DNA from: Cacajao melanocephalus
Lineage: Eukaryota > Chordata > Mammalia > Primates > Pitheciidae
NCBI GenBank assembly: GCA_963573385.1
Contig: CAUYLG010022184.1
Span: 23,447-87,446, forward strand
DNA: 64,000 nt
Direction: 5' to 3'
How positions within the stretch are numbered: the first letter of the stretch is position 1; every line of letters starts with the position of its first letter. This document shows positions 51,001-63,756 of this stretch, in pieces. The notes beneath the pieces were generated by a model. It made no database searches and had not been told where the DNA came from. It saw only the letters and a program-made list of their open reading frames with translations. The position numbers and the translations under genes were made by a program.

Positions 51001-52049
51001 TCCTCTTGTCGAGGCAATTATCCTAATTAGATTGAAAAATTCTGACATTTCCAATTAGCATTTATAACAAAATGTATGTCTGCAAATACCACAGAAGACA
51101 AATACTGATTTGTGAAACTAGAATGAACTGCATAGACGGTACAATATGTTAACATTATTATGTAACTTCTACTACTTTTGAATGGAAACAATCATTTCTA
51201 AATTATAAGTGCCACTAAAAATGTAAGTGAAACATTTGGGAATGAAATATGTCAACTTGGGCTCAAAGCAAACAGAAAGCCAAAAAAAAAAAAAAGGTTT
51301 TATTTCACTGAAAAGTCTGCTGACGATTATAAAGCATGCCAGCTATCTGTCAACCTGTGCTCAGTGGAGACCTATTTTCTAGGTCGCCATAGCTAGTCTG
51401 CTGCAATGTATTGGGATGATCTGAAGAGCATAAAGTTCAATCGGATTCCTATTGGCTTTATAAACTTCCCACAAAGATTGCAGCTCACGGTCACTTCAAC
51501 AGTGACAATCACCACTAAGGGGTATTGAATTGTGGCCCCATTCTAGATTTAGGAGAAACCTAAATACGGATTTGAACTCTATAGAGATCCATAGAGTCTA
51601 CATAAACATCTTGTTGAGGTACCTTTTTACTTTTTGTGCTGAGACTCTGAGATTTTGTTGTTGTTGTTGTTGCTTTTACTAAGTTGGTCATTGAGAGACA
51701 AATCATACCATGGTTAGGTGGAGCTATGAGAAATTTTAATACCTACTTTTTCTGTGAACACCTCCATGGCGTTGGCCTACAATGCTCCCTAGGCTTCTCT
51801 GACTCTCTCTAACCACCCACGGTATTTTTACACCCTTCCTTGGATTATGAACTATCAATACATGTGTATCCCTTGACTTTCAAAGTGTTAAAAAAACTGG
51901 GACCTGAACCTTGGCTCACCTGCTCTCACCTACAATATTTTGCTAGTTGTAGAGAAAGAGAATTTTCTAAAGTAAATTACATTTTTAAAACTCTGTTTAT
52001 TTAACTAAATAATCAGATATTTGCTGTAATAAAGACTATGTTTGTTCCT
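48061..52049. other. Unassigned non-coding sequence
   Basis: About 4 kb without a recognised family; a very diverged MIR may lie at 49770-49830 but I cannot support it. A 19-bp (GTT)n run at 51655-51672 and an A-run at 51281-51294 are the only simple tracts. The 137-codon frame at 50128-50541 overlaps a second frame on the same strand and has no domain. Confidence 0.45.
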
Positions 52050-52051
52050 AT

Positions 52052-52360
52052 AACTTTTTTTTTTTTTGAGACAGGGTCTTGCTCTGTCACCCAGGCTGGA
52101 ATGCAGTGGCATAATCTTGGCTCACTGCAACCTCTGTTTCCCAGGCTCAAGCGATCCTCTCACCTCAGCCTTCTGTATAGCTGGGAACACAGGCACAAGC
52201 CACCACACCTGGCTAGTTTTGTTTTATTGTTTTATTTTTTGTAGTGACAGAGGTCTCACCATGTTGCCCAGGCTGGCTTCCAACTCCTTAGCTCAAAACA
52301 ATCTGCCCACCTCATCCTCCCAAAGTGCTGGGATTACAGGCATGAGACACCACACTCTGC
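52052..52360 (-). mobile_element. Alu element, full length
   Basis: TTTTTGAGACAGGGTCTTGC, CCAGGCTGGAATGCAGTGGC, CTCACTGCAACCTCTGTTTCC, CCAGGCTGGCTTCCAACTCC and CCTCCCAAAGTGCTGGGATTACAGG are visible. The internal linker is a long T-rich stretch near 52217-52240. No clear target duplication was found (TATAACTT against TATAAATAACT). Confidence 0.97.
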
Positions 52361-53685
52361 GTTATAAATAACTCTTATAGAGAACTTTTAAACATAAATG
52401 TTATTAAAATTGTTTAACTTAAGAAATCATAGTAACAAATGCTCAAAACTCTGTGAAAACCATTCCAACGAACCTGTCATTTTGGATATAATCTCTGTCT
52501 GTCTGGTGGATTGTGGAGAGGTTAATTCTTCAACCTTCAACCCAGAGATTTTTGCCTCTACCCCCTACCCCCAACACACACAGGCACACATGCATGGGCA
52601 CACAGATACACACAGACTCACAGAAACCTACCCATACAGAATGTATGTCTAGGTAAGATTAGGTTAAGGTGCAGTGAGAAATTAGAGCATGGCTGGTCAC
52701 AGTGAAGGTGTGTGCACCTCACTCACAGACATGGCTAACGTGTGTTCACCACACAGGCTGCTCCACAAGTCTTTCAGGGACCCAGGCTGACAGAGACTCC
52801 ACTTTCTTTAGCTGCAAACTGGTCATCAAAACATGGAAAGATAGCTGGAAAGTTGGAAAAAACACGCAGTGCTACATTGACGATCCACTGCATCAAACTA
52901 GTCAAATGGCCTCGTCTAACCCCAGCAACGCTGGAAAATATACAGGAAGAGATGGGACATTAGAAGAAAAGCCTGACTGTGTCACTTGTTATAACTTTCC
53001 ACCAATATAAGAGTAGAAAAGAGAAGCATCACCAAGAAGTAAGCAAGCCAGGACGACAGTCAGAAGAATAAAATTACAATCCTAAGTGTCAAAAAGCAAT
53101 TCAAACTAGAGAAAATTACTTACTTTTTTTTGTTAGTCAGTTTTTTTTGCATTTGTAGAGTAATGGGGTAATAAAAGATATTTACAAATATGTCATGCGT
53201 CTGTGCGACCATAAGCCTTACGTAAATGCTGTCTCCACCAGGATAACTTTGAACGGGCTCTAATAAGTACACTAAAGTCTCACTGTGTGGAAACACCAAG
53301 ATTTATTTTCACTTACTCTGCATGTCCTTCACAGGATCCACCTGGAACATTACTAGACACTCAATTGTACATTGGCTCCTCATTTTCCAACTCTTCATAT
53401 TTTCCCAGATGAGACAAGTCATATGACTACACCTATCTCAAAGAGCACAGAAGTCTGATCTTACCAGGCACTCAGAAGAAGTGCTGGCTGTATTTTGTAT
53501 TTTCTTAAAATACATAAAAAAATAAGCAATATAATAATCGGGATAACATAGTGGTTATGTAAATGTATCCACAACTATATATCCTGTGAGGGTGAGCCTC
53601 ATCGATTACTCATCACTACTTCCAATGCTTAGTACCATGCTAGCACAGTTGGTAATTGTACATTTTTGTGTGTATAATAAAATGG
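52361..53685. other. Unassigned non-coding sequence
   Basis: A CA-rich tract lies at 52570-52635. A 102-codon frame at 52702-53010 is overlapped by another of 73 codons, with no domain. Confidence 0.45.
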
Positions 53686-53689
53686 AAAA

Positions 53690-54285
53690 AAAATTAGACT
53701 GTATAAGTATGCTACATTAATATCTTCAAAATAATCTAAAGACTCTAATGGAAAAAGTAGATGACATGCAAGGAACAAAAGGTGATGTAAACACAGAACT
53801 GGAAACAAAAAGAAACAATCAAGGAACTGCAGAAATGGAAAACTCTGTAACAGAAACAGCAAATGCCTTAAACTGACTCATTAGTAGACTGAATACAATT
53901 AAGGCAAGAATTACTGAAGGTGTTGATAGGTCAAATGAAACTTCTTAAGCCGAAATGCAATGAACAAAATAATTATTACTAAAGAAAAAGAAGGAAACGT
54001 GCCAAAAATGTAGAACAATTTCAAAATATTTAACGTATACATAATTGATTTATCAGAAAGAGAGAAGAGCGCAAAAGATATATATGTTTGAATACTGATG
54101 GCAACTTCTCATATTAATGGCAGAAACAAACCACTTTTCCAAGAAGCCTAGAGAACACTAAAACAAACAAACAAAAAAAACCAGAAACAAAAAAAATAAA
54201 AAAATAGGAAAAAGATTTTACCTCGTCATATCATATTTGAACTGCAAAAAAAAAAAAAAAAAGACAGAGAAAATCATATTTATTT
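53690..54285 (+). mobile_element. Old LINE-1 ORF1-region fragment
   Basis: Diverged L1M ORF1 order: TCTAATGGAAAAAGTAGATGACATGCAAGG, AGAAATGGAAAACTCTGTAACAG, AATGCCTTAAACTGACTCATTAG, GTAGAACAATTTCAAAA, then AAGAAGCCTAGAGAACACTAAA and TCATATCATATTTGAACTGC. Stops occur throughout. The A-rich 54160-54260 zone corresponds to the polylysine-like linker of ORF1. Confidence 0.82.
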
Positions 54286-56917
54286 TAAATTAACTCATAG
54301 TTCAAAAAACTGTGTTGTATCTGAGTCTGGTTCTCATCATTGTTTTGTTTCTTCTGAATGGTTTTTTTTCTTGCTTTATGGCAAGCCTGACTTTTTTTTT
54401 TTTAACTTTTGGTTGTGCAAAGGCAAACATGTTGTATCATGAAACAGGAATTGGCTATTAGTGTGAAAATGCATGTTAGGAGTTAAGCTGCATTTATTGT
54501 TGGCTGCAGGTGGCAGAGGCTTAGAATTCTGCCAGTGCCCTTGACTTTGTTTCTCTTCTTTGCCTTGGGCTTCCCTACATGCTCCTCCACAAAGACGTCT
54601 GTGCTTTTAGATCTTTCCACTGTAAGCCACATGATTACATTGAAATCCCGTTACTGTGATGTTAAGGTGTGAGTTGGTGTAGAGGATTTCATAATCCTTT
54701 AATTAAATCTTGCTGATTTGGTGGGGCTATGCCTCTGAGATGTGACCTTCATAAATGTGTCTCTGGCAGTGCGGCTCACCTCCTGGGTGACAAGATGGCC
54801 AGAGGGGACTGGGTGGGAGGAATGGCCTTCTGCAGCTCTGTGAAAAGGGTCTGTTAAATTATTTTTCTTTTGGAAAACAGAACTTTCTTCTGAAGATTCC
54901 TCTCTCTGTCATCACTCTATTCCTTCCACCATCAAGCTGGTCTGGCACATCATCAGCGCCCAAGTGTTGCCACCATTATTCACGACTATTGTGATTTATA
55001 ATGATGATGATGATTACATTCCTGCCACTTCTTATCATCATTTTTGCTTTAGCTTCCATTTACCTATGCGATGTTTAGTACTAATTGCTGTGTGACAATA
55101 TTTCACTTCATCTTTATAAGCCTAGGCTTTGGCATAGGATGCTATTTTTGGTTTTAAAAGTCATGAGTTTGAAAAGCCTGTGAAATAATTGCTACGCTTG
55201 TCTGAATTCAGGAAAGACTTCTGGCCTGGCGCTGTGAGAATTAAAGGATGCAGATCAGGGCAGGTGTCTCTCTGCCCTTTGAGGTCTGGGCACACCTCCT
55301 TGGAAACATCTTTCATTGCCCTGGCCTCTGAGGAAGTAAAAATTAATCTCAGAGTCTCTGATCCTGTTCCCAACACTAAACAGGGACTGTGTGGATGTTG
55401 TTTTATCATGACCTTGACTTTAGCAGACACTTGACAAAGAGTTTGGCAAAAGGGGAACATGGAAGGTTGGCTTATCACAAAAAAAATGCATTTGCATGAT
55501 ACAGATTCAAAAGTGTATAGATAGAGGAACCAGTGTATAAAAATAGTTCATTTACTACTTACGAAGATCAGCATTTTTTTTCATATATGTTAAAGAGCTC
55601 CCTTTAAGCCTTAGTTAAAGAGGAAATAATGTGGTGACCTATTGTCATTATTGTTGAGACAGAGGCCAACCAGCAACTCAACTGAAACAAGACTATGGAA
55701 ATAATTAACAATAACAACAATATGGAAATAATTAATGGAAAGTAAGAGAAAACACTTTGTGAACAAAATAATATCAAATACATTTTAAAAGGATAAAATG
55801 AAATATATTATCCTAAAGGAAGCCCCTGATACTTCACTGTTTATGAACCTAGCATGTCACAAAAGCAGAAAATCAAATTTTTCACAGAAGATCACTATAT
55901 TTTCAAGCACAATGAGATTGTATAGTAATTACGTAGAACTTTTGAAATTCTATAAAACTGTAAGAGAATTGACTTCTCCGAAATTACCGGTTAGATTGTT
56001 TTCTAAAGCATGTGGACAGATTTTCAGAAGAATACAAGATATTTCACTCTACAAAGTCACAAGGGTCAAGACCCATCGGCTGCTGTGTGTGTCTGTGTGT
56101 GCCCGTGTTTTAGGCAAAAGTGATATTTTTTGATTCTGAGTATTCACTTTAGTTTCCACATGGACGAAGATGGTGACAAATTTTCTCTAATTTCAAAGTT
56201 TTAAATTAATTAATAATCTGTGAGATGTCATCCCCAGGACCATGCAAATGAGGCATCTTGTAGGTAATAAAGGAGTGAGTGATTGAACCTCTGCAAGTCT
56301 CTCTTAATGATTAATTGAAGATTAAACAGATTTAGGGAAATATTGCTTTTTAAGTGAAAATGTGGCATAAGATTGTCTTGGCATGCAGTTTCATTACAGA
56401 AGAGAATCTGTGTCTACTTAATTATGTTTACATGAGATCAGTTCGCTTCCTTTCTCCTTTCAATTCTTCGAATCTTTCAAAAATGTGGCAATGGATGGAG
56501 GTTTTGTTTATAGAGCAAATCGATAGACCAGACTAAAAATAATAAATGCATAACAGTCCTGCCACTGATAGTGAAAACAGAGTGTAAGGTAAAACATCAA
56601 AAGAGGGCCAAGCACACTTAAGACCTGATTGTACTTCTTTCTGCACTGCAAAGAACGCTTTTCCTCAGAAGGTGATTTCAACCAGTTGTAGTCCAACAAA
56701 TGTTGTCTCCTACTAATGTATTGAGACACTGTTAAAAAAAGATGGTTTCGGTTGCTTTTGTAAAAGTATTTTAATTATAAAAAGGATTGTTTTGCTCTGT
56801 GAGATCAAACAGCTTAAAAACACAGTTCTGATTATTTAATTGTTGAGAATAATCTAATACTAACCACATTCAATGACCTTATTATTGGATATTCAGTTTC
56901 AAATAAGAAAAATAGCA
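54286..56917. other. Unassigned non-coding sequence
   Basis: No repeat recognised. A (GAT)n patch lies at 55001-55013. A 111-codon frame at 55798-56133 lies in AT-rich DNA; its peptide resembles no family I know. Confidence 0.45.
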
Positions 56918-57345
56918 CATAATATATATTATACATATGTAATATATCACATATATTATTTAATATATGTAATATAATGTGTATAATATATTCATATATT
57001 CTATATAACACATGGATATATGTAATATATGCAATATGTCCATATTTATATACAATATTTGGAAATAATAAACATGTATTATGTGTATATATATAATATA
57101 TCCATATATATGTATTATTTATCCTATACATACATTATATCATATACATATATAATATATATGCATTATATCATATGCATATATAACATATATATGATAT
57201 GATATCTGTATATATAATATAAAGATATTGAATATATGTACAGGATATATATTTTATTATATACATATCTAATATATGTATATGATATAATATATGGTAT
57301 GTGTATATATCATATGTGATATTTACATATATAACGTGTATCTAT
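56918..57345. repeat. AT-rich low-complexity tract, about 430 bp
   Basis: Irregular TATATG/ATAATATAT units recur throughout with no fixed period. Confidence 0.9.
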
Positions 57346-57469
57346 ATTATACTTGGCATGGGATCAGGTATCAGGAACACACAGTGGGGAAGGAGCCCTG
57401 AGAACCTCAGCAGAAGAGGGTTTTCCAGTGAGAGGGCCTGGAGGAGGGGTGACTAAATCCACACATCAA
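57346..57469. other. Short unassigned stretch
   Basis: No feature recognised. Confidence 0.4.
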
Positions 57470-57650
57470 ATCAGCACATGATAGGCACTCACCTCGCGCC
57501 ACCCATATGATCAGCTGTTTCCTTTCACAATCCCAGATACGCAAGAATTCCATAGTGTCTACTTCACATTAAGGGTGAGAAGGTTGAGGTCCCAGGCTAA
57601 CCCGCAGTGCCAGAATCAACTTCTGAGTTTCGGCCTGACAGAGCAGGAAC
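57470..57650 (-). mobile_element. Possible MIR SINE
   Basis: ATGATAGGCACTCACC at the left, and TTAAGGGTGAGAAGGTTGAGG, CTAACCCGCAGTGCCAGAATC follow the antisense MIR order with heavy divergence. Confidence 0.45.
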
Positions 57651-58160
57651 TTTTGCTTCATCCACAGTGTTGTTAGAGTTAAGAGATTTATGAATTATAA
57701 AAAGAGGAAGACATTTTTCTAATCAGAAAGAAAATATCCTACTGAATCTGTAAAATTAAATGAAAGATAACTAAACGGCAGCAATGCAATGGCAGTGATT
57801 GGAAATCCCTAACTTCTAGAGTGTTGTACACTAGAAAATGATTTGTTTTAGAGAGTGCTAAGCTTAACTACATGTTCTGTTTCTTACTATACTACTTCAT
57901 CTCTCTGACGTCTCCTTCTGGAAATGATGTATTGTTTTGAAGTTTTGTTGCCTTAAGAAAAAGTAAGATGAGATTTGTAGAGTACCTGGCATAACACATA
58001 GCACATAAAACAAAGCTATTATCAGTTTTCTTCGTCTGATTATCAATATCATTATAAAGAGGAGAAGGAGGAAAGTGACCAAATAGGAAGAGATGAAATG
58101 TTTTAAGCTAAGGAGGAGACACAGGGCAGGAACTGAAAGGACACATTCAGGGATACAGAG
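57651..58160. other. Unassigned non-coding sequence
   Basis: No feature recognised. The 158-codon minus-strand frame at 57897-58373 runs into the MLT1 LTR and is therefore dismissed. Confidence 0.45.
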
Positions 58161-58495
58161 TGCTATGATCTGAACGTTTGTGCTCCCCAAATTCCTATGT
58201 GGAATGCTAACCCTTGTTAGTATCGGAAGGTGGGGGCTTTGGGAGGTGATTAGATCCGTGGGATTAGTGCCCTTGTAAAAGAAACCCAAGGGGAGCTCCT
58301 CAGCCCCTTCCAGCGTGTGGGGACCCAGTGAGAAGACATTGCCTGCAATGAGGAGGAGGCCCCGACCAGACACAGAAGGTGTCAGCGCCTTGATCTGGGA
58401 CCTGTGAGCCTCCAGAACTGTAAGAAGTAAACTTCTGTTGTTTCTAAGCCACCCAGTTTAGAATCTTATCACAGGAGCCTGAATGAGTTAAGATA
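58161..58495 (+). mobile_element. MLT1-type ERVL-MaLR LTR
   Basis: TGCTATGATCTGAACGTTTGTG starts the element, then CCCAAATTCCTATGTGGAATGC, GGTGGGGGCTTTGGGAGGTGATTAG, GGGATTAGTGCCCTTGTAAAAG, GACCAGACACAGAAGGTGTC and TCCAGAACTGTAAGAAGTAAAC. Ends near GAGTTAAGATA. It has the full LTR order and clear MLT1 wording. Confidence 0.92.
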
Positions 58496-59531
58496 CCAGG
58501 TTTAGAAGCAAACTAAAATGTGAAAGTTTAAAAAGGAGGAATGAAGGATCACAGATTTCTATGAGTGATATTATTATAATAATTTGCTTCATATTTTTTA
58601 GGTGCCTTACAAGTCAGGGAGAAGAATTCAGATGATAAGCGGGGTGATAGATTACTGATGATGGGTGTGGGTGAGCTGAATTCACACTTACTCAAAACTC
58701 TCCTCCATGAACCTCTACCAATACTCGTAGGAGGATAAGAGACAGGGTGAGAGTCTGGAGAGAGTTTGACAATGGTGCAGACATGGAAGCCTGGTGCACT
58801 TGCTGATGAAAAGGAGGCACAAATCTCCAGTCATATTCTTCTTTACAGCAGAACAAAAGCTGTGGGCCATTGGGAGAAGATGGTGAGCTCTGCTGCCTGA
58901 GAACATAAAGGAAGACACACTGGCTGGAAGTAGGGTATGAAGAAATAATACTGTATCCATGAGGGATGGATAGAAAACAGCTTTGGCTCCAACATCAAAT
59001 ACTAAGACCATCAGAGGTCTCCCATCTCTGGGAGAGGCCAAACTTCCTTGCACAAGACACAGCAACGGAAGCAAATTTAGGCTCTTCAGAGAGGAGGGGC
59101 AGGATCAATGAGTCCCACACTTGCAAAACTAGAGAAAGAGGGCCTGATTATAACAGAAGCAAAACCAGAGCAAGAGAAAATCCTGTGACCACCATCACCA
59201 TGCTGGCAAACACAAAATCACAAGCAATAGCCGTCCCCCACTGGGGAAGGGACAAGACTGAAAAGATTCCCTTTGTTGTGCCAATTCACAGGGCTGGCCC
59301 AATGTTGCAGGCAGAGAAGGAATATTCAGATAAGCACTCCAGGACCCCTGCCCCTATTTCATGCACAAGGTAACACTACACACTTAAGCATCTGGAACAC
59401 TGAAGACAACCATAGTAACAAAATTTCAACCAGCTCAGTTTCTAACTAGATTGACTGAAATCCCACACTAAGAACATAGTAATAAAAGCATACTGTTTCC
59501 CTGCATACATACATACTTCTTCTTCTTCTTT
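58496..59531. other. Unassigned non-coding sequence
   Basis: No family recognised. Frames of 119 (58715-59074, minus) and 135 codons (58966-59373, plus) overlap each other and have no domain. Confidence 0.45.
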
Positions 59532-59848
<317 letters not shown>

Positions 59849-60478
59849 ACTTGCTTCTTGGCTCCATGTCTACTGTTCTATCCATGATGTCTGGCATTGA
59901 ATTAGAAAAAGTTAGGAGATAAGTAAGAAAACAAGGAAGAAAACCTGACAAGAGACAAAGCAGTCAAAATAATTAGACTTAAGAAGAAGCAAATGTTGGA
60001 ATTATCAAAGAAAGAATGTTTAAGCTTTAGCAAAAAACATTGGCAGCATTCACGCAGATTGAAAATTTCAGAGGAGAGATTAAAATTGTAAGAAAAAGCC
60101 AAATGAGAATATTAGAAACACACGGAGAGAAACACAGAGTAATAGGGATGAAGAATGCCTCTCATAGTCTCAGGAGCAGACACAGCTTAGCCAAGGAAAG
60201 AAACAGCGAACATAAAGTTTAGTTAATAAAAATTATACAACTTGAAAAAGAGAAAGGGAACTCTTTAGAATAAAGCACTCCACAGAATGAATTGCTGTGG
60301 GACAAGCAAACCCTCAAGTAGCTGAAATCCAAAATAAAGAAAAGAGACATAAGAATGAGTCTGAAGGAATAATGGAAGATTTTCCACAAATAATAAAAGA
60401 CACCAAAATGCATAGTCAAGAATCCCCAAGATAACAAAGCCCAGGGATGTTCTAGTCACACTATACAGACCAAAGATA

Positions 60479-60862
<384 letters not shown>

Positions 60863-60991
60863 CTACAGTAAACATCTTCAGAAACCATCCAGGCCAGAAG
60901 AAGAAAATGATGTGAGGTCTCTGAAGTCAGGGGGTGAGGGAAGCTGGAATACTCAGTACGCCAAAAAAATTCATTTGGAAGTGATGGCAAA

Positions 60992-61031
60992 CTCTCTCTC
61001 TCTCTCTCTCTCTTTCTATATATATATATAT
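60992..61031 (+). repeat. (TC)n(TA)n microsatellite
   Basis: About 11 CT units, a TTTC interruption, then a TA run. It interrupts the old L1. Confidence 0.95.
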
Positions 61032-63096
61032 TTAAAACACTGAAGCTAAATAAATAGTATTAGAAGCAGACATATGATACAAGAAATACAAAAGGAAGTT
61101 TTTGAATCAAAAGACTTTTTATGGCAGGGAAATTGCATCTATACAAATAAATAAATTGTTCTCGAAATGATTAAAATAAAGACAAATAGAAAAAAAGATT
61201 TTTCTTATTTGAATTACTCTCCAGGTTTATTGTCTGCAAATGCAAAATAGAAATATTTTGAAGATTTATAGAAGATGTAAATTAAAATATATAACACTAG
61301 CACAAAAGAAGAAATTAGCAGAATATTGTTTTGAAGTCCTTGTATACCAACCTGTAAAACAATCTTTGAAGGAATGCTCTGATAAATTAAACATGTATAC
61401 TATAAACCATGGGGAACCCATTATATAAATGAAAATGTGAAAACTAAGCCAGTAACCAATAGTAAATGGATGCATTAAAAATATGAATCAAAATATATAC
61501 ATAATTTTTTTTTAGAAACTTAGAGTTGATATAAAAGTAAGGCTTAATTATATGCTACCAACAAGGAACTCATTTTAAATACACAGGTAGAATGGCAACA
61601 TATCTTTATGTAAGCATGAAGATATAGGATGAAAACAAAATTCCATGTGAGCATTGGCAAAGCTAAAGTATTAGGAGCTATGAATATCAGACAATCTGGA
61701 CTTCAGAACAATACATAATATCAGAGATAAGGAAAGACATTACATTATGATAAGTGGGGCTAATTCTTCAAAATTTAGTAAAAATCCTAAATGTGTGTTT
61801 GTACATAGATAACAACAGAGCTTTAAGATACATCAAGCAAAAACTAATAAAACTGAAAGGGGAATAGACAAATCTGTAATTTTATTAATGTCTTCAACAC
61901 TACTGTCTAAGGAATCAAAGTAATAGCAGATGAAAAACCAGTAGGGACTTTTAGACCTGAACAACAGTATCTACTAACTTGACCTAACTGACATGTATAA
62001 AAAGCTTAACCCTCAACAGCAAATGCAAATTATTTTCAAGGACACATAGAACATTTGCCATGTTAGGCCATATTCTGAGCCAGAAAACAAGTTATAATAC
62101 ATTTAACGTGACTGTGACTATACTAATTATTTTCTTTGACAAAAATACATTAAAAAGAAGGTAACTGAAAAGTCCACAAATATTTAAAGTATACAATTAT
62201 AATAACCCATGGCCAAAAGAGAACTACATAAGGAAATTAAAAAATATTTTGAGTTGAATAAAAATGAAAACCATACACACATTACAAATAAGCATTGAGT
62301 CTCTTCCCATCACTCCTATTCAACATCATGCCTGAGGTCCTAGCTATGCAATAAGGTAAGAAAAGATATTAAAGACAAATAGATTGGAGAGGAAGTAACA
62401 AAAGAGTTTTTATTTTCAAAGGACATAATGGACTACTCAGAACTTACCAAGGAATCTACAAATGAACTTGTAGAATTAGTAAGCAAATTTATTGAGTTCT
62501 CGGATACAAATCTAATATTAAAAAACATATATTTTCTAAGTACAATCAATGAACAATTGAAATTAAAAATTAAAATGAAAACAGTGCCATTTATAATTGT
62601 ACCCAAAACATTGAACCCTAGGTAATAATTTCCTAAAGCCTATTCATAAGCTCTATGTTGATAATGAACTGAATACATGTAGATATGCTGTGTTTATAAA
62701 TTGGAAGGTTCTATATTGTTAAGATGTGGATTCTTCCCAGATTGATGTATTGTTTCAAAGCCATAGTGATAAAAATCTCAGCAGGACATCTGGTAGTCAT
62801 TGAGAAGCTGACTTTAAAAGTTACATAGAAAAAGTAAAAGAATTGGAATAGTGATAAGAATTTTGAAAACAAGAATAGACTTGCAAGACATTACTATATT
62901 TCAAGGTTCACTGTCCAAGCCACAGTAGGAAAGAAAGTGTGATATTGGCAAAAGCAGAGAAACAAAGAATAATTGCAAGAAAGTTGTCTAGATATTTGTG
63001 TGTTTACTTATATAGTCAGCTGATTTACAACAAAGATACAAAGGTAACTTAATTAAAAAAGAATATTTTTTAAAAGTTTTTTAAGATTTTTTTTTT

Positions 63097-63187
63097 GTTT
63101 TGCACATGGATGTATAATTTTCCCACACAATTTGTACACAATTTGTACACAATTTGTGTGGGAAAATTATACATCCATGTGCAAAAC
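63097..63187. repeat. Perfect 34-bp inverted repeat with 23-bp spacer
   Basis: Left arm 63097-63130 (starts GTTTTGCACATGGATG) is the exact reverse complement of 63154-63187. The spacer 63131-63153 has the step ACACAATTTGT repeated. The right arm is in the sense direction of the surrounding L1 (CATCCATGTGCAAAAC matches L1 ORF2 text), so the left arm is the inverted copy. Confidence 0.97.
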
Positions 63188-63414
63188 TTAAGCTTTAATA
63201 CATACTTTTCATGATATTAAAAAAATTATGAAATGATTCAGACCTAAATGCTAACAAAGCTTTAAAACTTTGAAAATAAAACATAAAAGAAAATGTGTGT
63301 GACCTTGGGTTTGGCGAAGTTGTCTATGATGCAACACAAAATCATGGCCTAAATTGGTAAAATGTTAATAAGTTAATGGAGGAAATCAATGTTAGGAGTT
63401 GATTCAAAATAGCA

Positions 63415-63530
63415 GCTTATTCACTTAGCCAATAAATATTTATTGTTTTCTATATGCTAGGCAGTGCTCTAGGCAGAAAACAAGATTTCGTAGAATTAAA
63501 AATCTTTGCTCTTTAAAATATACAATTAAT
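63415..63530 (-). mobile_element. L2 LINE 3' fragment
   Basis: CTTAGCCAATAAATATTTATTG followed by TATATGCTAGGCAGTGCTCTAGGC is the antisense L2 3' end pattern. Confidence 0.7.
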
Positions 63531-63569
63531 ACTATGAAAAGCTACACAAATGCAAATCTAATTTATTTT

Positions 63570-63740
63570 TTTATATTTTTATATTTTTTATTTTTTAGAC
63601 AGAAAGAAAAAGAGAGAAAAGAAAGAAAGAGTGAAAGAAATAATAATAATAAAAAAGAATGTAAGAGAGAAAGAAAGAAGAAGAGAAAGAGGGAGAGAGA
63701 ATGGGATTCTTGTTCTATTGCCCAGGCTAGAATGCAGTCT
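63570..63740 (-). mobile_element. Alu fragment interrupted by an (AAAG)n/(GA)n tract
   Basis: The left side ATATTTTTTATTTTTTAGACAG and right side GATTCTTGTTCTATTGCCCAGGCTAGAATGCAG are the start of an antisense Alu. Between them (63600-63705) lies about 100 bp of purine-only (GAAA/GAGA, with an AATAAT patch). Nothing of the rest of Alu follows. Confidence 0.7.
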
Positions 63741-63756
63741 AAAAACCTCTTTTATT

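Noticed and set aside
57897..58373. A 158-codon minus-strand frame with a hydrophobic stretch.
   Set aside because: It starts in the MLT1 LTR and extends into unique AT-rich DNA; the hydrophobic bias is expected from antisense A-rich sequence.
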